Made by a program: the position numbers and the translations under genes. Of a stretch of DNA of 64,000 nt, positions 59,063 to 64,000 are shown piece by piece (the stretch's first letter is position 1; every line of letters starts with the position of its first letter). The DNA is from Geothrix fuzhouensis (lineage in GTDB: Bacteria; Acidobacteriota; Holophagae; Holophagales; Holophagaceae): assembly GCF_024609325.1 (NCBI RefSeq), contig NZ_JANHMQ010000001.1, forward strand, positions 1,116,001 through 1,180,000, in the 5' to 3' direction. Under the pieces are notes generated by a model. That model ran no database searches. It was not told the origin of the DNA and saw only the letters and a list, made by a program, of their open reading frames with translations.

Positions 59063-60271
59063 ATGGCCGCCCCTTCGTCCGAGCTCTTCCGCTTCGTCCT
59101 CGGGGCCGTGGCGGGGCACCGGCTCAGATCCTCGCTCTCCGTGCTCGGCGTGGGCATCGGCGTCGCGGCGGTGGTGCTGCTCTCCTCGCTGGGGGAGGGC
59201 ACGCGCCAGTACATCGTGTCCCAGTTCAGCCAGTTCGGCACCAATCTCATGGCGATCAATCCCGGCAAGGTGAAGACCATGGGCATCCCAGGGGTGTTCG
59301 GCGGTACCACCCACCAGCTCACCCCCGAAGACGCGGGGTCCCTCCGCCGCCTGCCCGGTGTCGACGCCATGATCCCGGTAGCGATGGGCCAGGGACGGGT
59401 GGAGTTCGGCGGTCGGGGGCGCAGCGTCTACATCTACGGTGTCAACCATGAGCTGCCCCGGGTGTGGGGCGTCGGCACGGCCCAGGGCAGCTTCCTCCCT
59501 CCGCTGGACTCGGGGAGACGGGCCTCCCTCACCGTCCTGGGCCCGAAGCTCGCCCGCGAGATCTTCGGGACGGCCTCGCCCCTTGGTCAGCGGGTCCGCA
59601 TCGGCTCCGAGAGCCTGGTCGTCATCGGGGTCATGGAGCCCAAGGGCCAGCTGCTCGGCTTCGATCTGGATGATACGGCCTACATCCCCGTGGGCACCGC
59701 CATGGGCCTGTTCAATCTGTCCGAACTCCAGGAGATCGACCTGCTCGCGTCCAGCAGTGAGGGGATCCCCGCGCTCGTGGCGCAGGTCCGAGCGGCCCTC
59801 ATGGCCCGGCACCGCGGCGAGGAGGACTTCACCATCACCACGCAGACTGAAATGCTGGACGTCTTCGGGCGCGTGATCGGCATCGTGACCCTGGCGGTCA
59901 CCGCCATCGCCGGGATTTCGCTGGTGGTGGGGGCGGTCGGCATCCTGACGGTGATGTGGATCTCGGTGCACGAGCGCACGGCCGAGATCGGGCTCCTGCG
60001 GGCCCTGGGCGTGGAGGGTTCGACCGTGCAGGCCCTCTTCCTCCTCGAGGCGATCCTGCTGGCGGCCGGGGGAGGCGTGGCGGGGCTGGCCTTCGGGCTG
60101 CTGGTGCAGGCGCTCCTCAGGCTGATCGTGCCGGGCCTGCCCCTCGCGACGCCTCCGGAAGCGGTGGTCGCCGCCCTGGTGATGACCTTGGGAGTGGGCG
60201 CCGCCGCCGGGGTGCTCCCGGCGCGGAAGGCCGCCTCCCTGGATCCCATCGAGGCCCTGCGAGCGGAGTAG
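59063..60271 (+). CDS. MacB-type ABC permease 2
   Basis: 402 residues from ATG 59063 (GAGG 8 bases upstream; the GTG 59057 overlapping the previous stop is an alternative). Same topology as permease 1: one N-terminal helix, a MacB_PCD periplasmic domain and a C-terminal FtsX domain with ERTAEIGLLRALG. The two permeases are diverged (for example VSQFSQFGTNLMAINPGKVKT against VDEFAALGSNLIIVLPGKVET), pointing to an ancient duplication and a heterodimeric exporter. Substrate unknown. Confidence 0.93.
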   Translation: MAAPSSELFRFVLGAVAGHRLRSSLSVLGVGIGVAAVVLLSSLGEGTRQYIVSQFSQFGTNLMAINPGKVKTMGIPGVFGGTTHQLTPEDAGSLRRLPGVDAMIPVAMGQGRVEFGGRGRSVYIYGVNHELPRVWGVGTAQGSFLPPLDSGRRASLTVLGPKLAREIFGTASPLGQRVRIGSESLVVIGVMEPKGQLLGFDLDDTAYIPVGTAMGLFNLSELQEIDLLASSSEGIPALVAQVRAALMARHRGEEDFTITTQTEMLDVFGRVIGIVTLAVTAIAGISLVVGAVGILTVMWISVHERTAEIGLLRALGVEGSTVQALFLLEAILLAAGGGVAGLAFGLLVQALLRLIVPGLPLATPPEAVVAALVMTLGVGAAAGVLPARKAASLDPIEALRAE

Positions 60272-60349
60272 TCCCCGCGCCGGCGCGCGCTCTGATCCAC
60301 CGCTTCCAGGCGGCGCCGAGCGTCCCCAGCCGCCCGGTAGAATCGGGCG

Positions 60350-61603
60350 ATGCCTGGCCTCCCCGAAGCCCTCCGCGCCCTGCGCTACCGCAACTACCGC
60401 CTCTTCTTCTCGGGCCAGCTGATCTCACTCATCGGCACCTGGATGCAGACCGTGGCCCAGTCCTGGCTGGTGTACCGGCTCACGGGCCAGGCCACCATGC
60501 TGGGCTTCGTGGCCTTCGCCGGGCAGATCCCGGTGTTCCTCCTGGCCACGGTGGGCGGCCTGGCCGCCGACCACATGAAGCCCCACAGGCTGATCGTCAT
60601 CACCCAGAGCGCCTCCATGGGCCTGACGCTCATCCTCGCCCTCCTGACGCTCACGGGCCACGTCCACCTGTGGCACATCATCGCCACCTCGCTGCTGCTG
60701 GGCATCGTGAACGCCTTCGACATCCCGGCCCGCCAGGTCTTCGTGGCCCAGACCGTCGGGCGGACCGACCTGATGAACGCCATCGCCCTGAACTCCTCCA
60801 TGTTCAACGGCGCGCGCATCCTGGGCCCCGCCGTGGCCGGCGTGCTGGTGGCCTCCGTGGGGGAGGGCTGGTGCTTCCTCATCAACAGCGTGAGCTACCT
60901 CGCGGTCATCGCCGGGCTGCTGGCGATGCACCTCGAGCCCGCCCCCAGCCGGCCCGCGCCAAGCGGCCACTCGATCCTCGAAGGGTTCCGCTACGTGCGC
61001 CGGACCCGCCCGGTCCGGGACCTCCTCCTGCTGCTGGGCCTGATCAGCCTCCTGGGGATGCCCTACAGCGTGCTCATGCCCATCTTCGCGGGCCAGATCC
61101 TCCACGGCGGGGCCAGAGCCCTGGGCACCCTCATGGGCGCTTCCGGAGTAGGCGCCCTGGCGGGGGCCGTGACCCTGGCGCTGCGGCCCAGCCCGAAGGG
61201 CCTCGGCACCTGGATCGCCGCCTGCGCGTCCGGCTTCGGCGCGGCCCTCATCGCCTTCTCGCTGTCGCGGACCTTCCCGCTCTCCGTGCTCCTCATGCTG
61301 CCCGTGGGCTTCGGCATGATCGTGCAGATGGCCTCCAGCAACACCCTCATCCAGATGATGGTCCCGGATGCCCTCCGGGGCCGGGTCATGTCCGTCTACT
61401 CGATGATGTTCATGGGCATGGCCCCCATCGGCGCGCTGCTCGGCGGCACCCTGGCGCACCACCTCGGGGCCCCCCTCACCGTGGCCCTGGGCGGCGCCGG
61501 CTGCTTCCTGGGCGGCCTGGTGTTCGCGCTGCGCTTGCCGGCCTGGCGGCAGAGCGCCCGGACGCTGTTCCACGCCCAGGAGGCCGCGCGGAACGGGCGC
61601 TGA
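60350..61603 (+). CDS. MFS exporter (EntS-like)
   Basis: 417 residues, 12 predicted helices, in the MFS_3/EntS-type group with ALRYRNYRLFFSGQLISLIGTWMQTVAQSWLVYRLTG at the start (characteristic of this branch; split by norms) and motif-A-like G-G-L-A-A-D-H-M-K-P-H-R. Likely an exporter of siderophore-like or drug-like compounds; the substrate is not indicated by neighbours. It follows the ABC operon after 78 bp on the same strand and is convergent with the methyltransferase gene. Confidence 0.9.
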   Translation: MPGLPEALRALRYRNYRLFFSGQLISLIGTWMQTVAQSWLVYRLTGQATMLGFVAFAGQIPVFLLATVGGLAADHMKPHRLIVITQSASMGLTLILALLTLTGHVHLWHIIATSLLLGIVNAFDIPARQVFVAQTVGRTDLMNAIALNSSMFNGARILGPAVAGVLVASVGEGWCFLINSVSYLAVIAGLLAMHLEPAPSRPAPSGHSILEGFRYVRRTRPVRDLLLLLGLISLLGMPYSVLMPIFAGQILHGGARALGTLMGASGVGALAGAVTLALRPSPKGLGTWIAACASGFGAALIAFSLSRTFPLSVLLMLPVGFGMIVQMASSNTLIQMMVPDALRGRVMSVYSMMFMGMAPIGALLGGTLAHHLGAPLTVALGGAGCFLGGLVFALRLPAWRQSARTLFHAQEAARNGR

Positions 61604-61635
61604 GGCGTCCTGGGCCGCAGGGCCCTGAATGGCCG

Positions 61636-62493
61636 TCAGGTGGTCGCCACCAGCAGTTCCTCGGCGGGATTGGGGAGACGGAGACCGTCGGTGCGGCCCG
61701 CGAAGTAGCGCTGGGCCAGGGTGCCGGAGGACACGTGCCGCGCCTCGCGGAAGCCGGCTTCGCGGGCGAGGGCCACCAGCTCCGACGGGTCGAAGAAGCT
61801 GAGGAAGGGCGTGCCGCTGGCCCGGGCGCCTTCCATGGCCCGCGCCATGCCGGGGCGCACCTCGGGATCGGCCATATCGAGGGGCACCAGGAAGGACATC
61901 ACCAGCGTGGAGCCTGGCGCCAGGGCCGCGACCCGGCCCAGCGTGGCCGCCACCGCCTCCCGGGTGAGGTACATGCTCACGCCCGTGGAGGCCACCACCG
62001 CCGGGCCCGCCGGGTCGAAGCCCGCCGCCGCCAGCCGCTCCCACTCGCCGTCGCCGGCCTCGAAGTCCACGGGCACGAGCCGCAGCCAGGCCGGGAGGCC
62101 GTAGCCCAGATCCACCAGCCGCTGACGCTTCCAGGCCTGGGGCCCGGGCTGGTCCACCTCGAAGACCGTCATGCGGGCAGCGAGGTCGGCCCGGCGCTGG
62201 GCGAAGGTGTCCAGCCCCGCGCCCAAAAGCACATATTGAGCGACACCCCGGGCGGCCTGTTCCTCCACGCAGTCCTCGATGAACCGCGCCCGCGCCACGA
62301 TGGACGCCCGGAAGGGCCGCGTGAACGGCGCCATATCCGGCCGTTCCCGCCACCCCGCCTCTGGCGCCGCCAGCCGCAGCCCCACCTCGTCCCGGAACAC
62401 CGGCGGCGGCGCGTCCACCTCCAGATGCAGCGCCCGCCACAAGGCCACCCGAACCGCCGTACTGTCCGGTGAAGCCACCGATTCCTCGCGCAC
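61636..62493 (-). CDS. LCMT/TIGR00027-type SAM-dependent methyltransferase
   Basis: 285 residues from GTG 62493 (GTG 62478, with GAGGA five bases upstream, is a good alternative). Leucine-carboxyl-methyltransferase (Ppm1)-family fold with motif I L-L-G-A-G-L-D-T-F-A-Q-R, F-E-V-D-Q-P after strand 2 and V-V-A-S-T-G-V-S-M-Y-L. Common in actinobacteria and environmental bacteria; substrates are mostly unknown, some act on polyketides or small acids. Next to an MFS exporter but convergent, so no evidence for a joint pathway. Confidence 0.88.
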   Translation of the reverse strand: MREESVASPDSTAVRVALWRALHLEVDAPPPVFRDEVGLRLAAPEAGWRERPDMAPFTRPFRASIVARARFIEDCVEEQAARGVAQYVLLGAGLDTFAQRRADLAARMTVFEVDQPGPQAWKRQRLVDLGYGLPAWLRLVPVDFEAGDGEWERLAAAGFDPAGPAVVASTGVSMYLTREAVAATLGRVAALAPGSTLVMSFLVPLDMADPEVRPGMARAMEGARASGTPFLSFFDPSELVALAREAGFREARHVSSGTLAQRYFAGRTDGLRLPNPAEELLVATT

Positions 62494-62527
62494 CAGGCCC
62501 CCGAAAGAACCCTCATCATAGGCCCGT

Positions 62528-62899
62528 CTAGAGGGGCCGGAGCTGATCCTCCAGGGACCGCGTCTTGTCGGTGACCTCGTCCCCCGTGTGCCGGGTCGTC
62601 TTGCGTTCCAGCAGCATGACGAGACACTCCTCGTCTGCGATGGGATTGTGCCGGACGCCTTTGGGCACCACGTAGAACTCCCCCGGGCCCACGCGGACCG
62701 TCTTGTCCTCCATTTCCAGGGTCAGCACGCCGGCCAGCACATAGAACAGCTCGTCCTCGTGTTCGTGGGCGTGCCAGGCCAGGCGGCCGTGCAGCCGCGC
62801 CACCTTGACGTAGGCCTCATCCACTTCGCCGATGACCCTCGGGGACCACAGCTCCGTGAGCGATTGCGCGGCCCGGAGGGGAGAGATCGCCTGATCCAT
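62528..62899 (-). CDS. Cupin-domain protein
   Basis: 123 residues from ATG 62899 with GAGGTG upstream. Single double-stranded beta-helix cupin: motif 1 H-A-H-E-H-E-D-E-L-F-Y-V-L-A-G (about 43-57) with the His/His/Glu metal set, and motif 2 P-K-G-V-R-H-N-P (about 79-86). A small metal-binding cupin of unknown substrate. 34 bp separate it from the PH-like membrane protein gene upstream on the same strand; the methyltransferase is downstream. Confidence 0.9.
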   Translation of the reverse strand: MDQAISPLRAAQSLTELWSPRVIGEVDEAYVKVARLHGRLAWHAHEHEDELFYVLAGVLTLEMEDKTVRVGPGEFYVVPKGVRHNPIADEECLVMLLERKTTRHTGDEVTDKTRSLEDQLRPL

Positions 62900-62933
62900 G
62901 AGCACCTCGAAAACGGAGGAAAGGGATGGGCCC

Positions 62934-63449
62934 TTAAATTTGATTCGGGGCCTCGAGCGGGATGCCCGTCCGTTGACTCACCTTGGCCGCCACCTGGATG
63001 GCCCGTTCCAGGGTGAAGGCGCCGAAGGCATGTTCACCAAGATAGAGCTCGAATCCATCGCGGCCCACCAGGGCGATGTGCCAGTTGGAGGGTCGGGTGT
63101 ATCGCCCGACCCGGATGTTCCGGAATTCCCCCGGGGCCTTCTCCCAGGCCACGCGGCCGTACAGGTTCTTCTTGTGGAACCGGACCGTCTTCCGGAGGCC
63201 CGACACCGTCAGCCATTGATCCGCCGTGGCGCTGTAGACACTCGAATAGACCAGCATCAGGCCGAACACCCCCACGACCACCAACATCCAGGTTTGGGAG
63301 CGGCCCAAGAGGTACAGGTAGCGAACCAGCCAAAGCAGGGCCACTCCCGGGATCAGGGTCGCCACCGCCCACCGGCGGCCCCTGAAGCGAAAGGTGACTT
63401 CCTCAGGCGATTCTTCGGCCAGCACCATGATCGGCGGGTTTTCCCTCAT
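62934..63449 (-). CDS. Two-helix membrane protein with PH-like C-terminal domain
   Basis: 171 residues. Two adjacent hydrophobic helices (about 27-47 and 53-72) form a hairpin, followed by a cytoplasmic beta-rich domain (about 75-150: WLTVSGLRKTVRFHKKNLYG, VGRDGFELYLG) resembling bacterial PH domains. GGAGG precedes the ATG by six bases. Unknown function; probably membrane-associated signalling or stress. It has no adjacent partner. Confidence 0.7.
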   Translation of the reverse strand: MRENPPIMVLAEESPEEVTFRFRGRRWAVATLIPGVALLWLVRYLYLLGRSQTWMLVVVGVFGLMLVYSSVYSATADQWLTVSGLRKTVRFHKKNLYGRVAWEKAPGEFRNIRVGRYTRPSNWHIALVGRDGFELYLGEHAFGAFTLERAIQVAAKVSQRTGIPLEAPNQI

Positions 63450-63565
63450 TCAGACCTCCAGCCGGTCGGAGTCGCGGACCAGGAACCTACACCACACATG
63501 AAGCGAACCGGCCCCGCCTGCGCTGAGGCGCTGAAGCGCTGAGCGAAGCCAGCAAGAGGTCAGGC

Positions 63566-64000
63566 TCACCGCGGCATCAGCGCGAATACACCCCAGCCCA
63601 GGTATTCACGCGTGTAAGCAGCGTAGCGCTCGGGTTCCGAGGTCAGTTTGGCTCGAACATCCTTCGCGAACTCGTCATTGGGATTGGCTTCAAGCCATCG
63701 GCGCATGGTGAGCCATTGAGCCGCCTCGTATCTGTCCCAGCCGTCTTGATCCGTGAGAACCATTTCAACGACGTCATAGCCAAGGTGGCCGAAAGACGCG
63801 AGAAGATCCGGGAGCAGGAGAAAATCCGAGATCGCGTTGGCAAGACACCCCTTGGCCACATCCCCGGTCTGAGGTAGCTGCCGCCAGTAGGGCTCACCGA
63901 TGAGGATGATCCCTCCGGTGCGCAGGCTCCTTGCCAGAAGCTCGATCGTGCCGGCGACGCCCCCGCCGATCCAGGTGGCACCGACACAGGCGGCCACGCC
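63566..64000 (-). CDS. Partial SAM-dependent methyltransferase (C-terminal part)
   Basis: The frame is open through the right window edge, so the N-terminus with motif I is missing; 144 codons and a stop at 63566 are visible. The visible part fits the methyltransferase type 11 fold: A-A-C-V-G-A-T-W-I-G-G-G (strand 4 region), L-L-A-R-S-L-R-T-G-G-I-I-L-I-G-E-P-Y-W (strand 5) and a C-terminal substrate-side part with QDGWDRYEAAQWLTMRRW. GC is slightly lower than upstream genes. The GTG at 63997 is not taken as the true start, since the frame continues. Confidence 0.75.
   Translation of the reverse strand, partial: GVAACVGATWIGGGVAGTIELLARSLRTGGIILIGEPYWRQLPQTGDVAKGCLANAISDFLLLPDLLASFGHLGYDVVEMVLTDQDGWDRYEAAQWLTMRRWLEANPNDEFAKDVRAKLTSEPERYAAYTREYLGWGVFALMPR

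Noticed and set aside
55044-60271. Biosynthetic gene cluster joining omega-amidase, ABC exporter and MFS genes
   Set aside because: No biosynthetic core enzyme is present; spacing and functions do not support a common pathway.
59956-62472. 838-codon plus-strand open frame across permease, MFS and methyltransferase genes
   Set aside because: Spans three well-supported genes in other frames; Arg/Pro/Gly-rich composition.

Overview
The window is about 64 kb of high-GC, densely coding bacterial chromosome, with roughly 60 protein genes and two tRNA genes. It carries no rRNA, CRISPR array, integrase, transposase or prophage module. The gene set suggests a free-living Gram-negative of the Acidobacteriota, most likely Holophagae (Geothrix/Holophaga-like). 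The reasons are an Oar-type TonB-dependent receptor with an N-terminal carboxypeptidase-like domain, a bacteriohemerythrin, small periplasmic c-type cytochromes, secreted M4, M6 and M28 peptidases, and intergenic repeats of the 'GCAGATG' and 'ACAGGAT' kinds. The taxonomic call is inference from memory of gene families, not from a search.

Layout. 1-7.6 kb: housekeeping genes (phosphatidylserine decarboxylase, ScpB, ribosomal protein S21, MutS2) plus a receiver-like/Ser-Thr kinase fusion. 7.6-11.3 kb: the Oar-type receptor and a bacteriohemerythrin. 11.5-18.6 kb: tRNA-Leu(CAA), NAD synthetase, a PAS histidine kinase, the PPDK/PEP-synthase regulatory kinase and a double-domain PPK2 (polyP:AMP phosphotransferase), a cluster around nucleotide and energy metabolism. 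18.6-29 kb: a flavoprotein, a sugar-nucleotide-type epimerase, a PcrA/UvrD helicase, two monohaem cytochromes, tRNA-Leu(UAA) followed by an orphan low-GC restriction-like nuclease, an orphan GH19-like lysozyme, a mutarotase-like protein and MiaB. 29-37 kb: a TonB receptor coupled to a histidine-kinase-like protein, a stand-alone c-di-GMP-binding MshEN protein, LepA, and a double-receiver regulator overlapping a secreted M6-like protease. 37-45 kb: an M28 peptidase, an RNA methyltransferase-like protein, a RelA/SpoT enzyme, a NUDIX CoA pyrophosphatase, and an M4 (thermolysin-type) protease facing an emfourin-like inhibitor gene. 45.4-52.7 kb: a six-gene copper/silver efflux operon on the minus strand (small Cys/Met-rich secreted protein, CusC, CusB, CusA, two YHS-like secreted proteins). 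52.8-64 kb: a TPR protein, a DAO-type oxidoreductase, an omega-amidase, an ABC export system with two MacB-type permeases, an MFS exporter, methyltransferases, a cupin and a PH-like membrane protein.

No single locus is clearly a new defence or biosynthetic system. The most interesting signals are: (i) a nested composite inverted repeat at 28.79-29.25 kb and two related hairpin repeats near 40.0 and 54.9 kb; (ii) the protease/inhibitor pair in convergent rather than operonic arrangement; (iii) the unusual accessory proteins at both ends of the Cus operon; (iv) the TonB receptor that lacks a signal peptide and is translationally coupled to a histidine-kinase-like protein; and (v) the free-standing MshEN protein. 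Both window edges cut genes (1-486 and 63566-64000).
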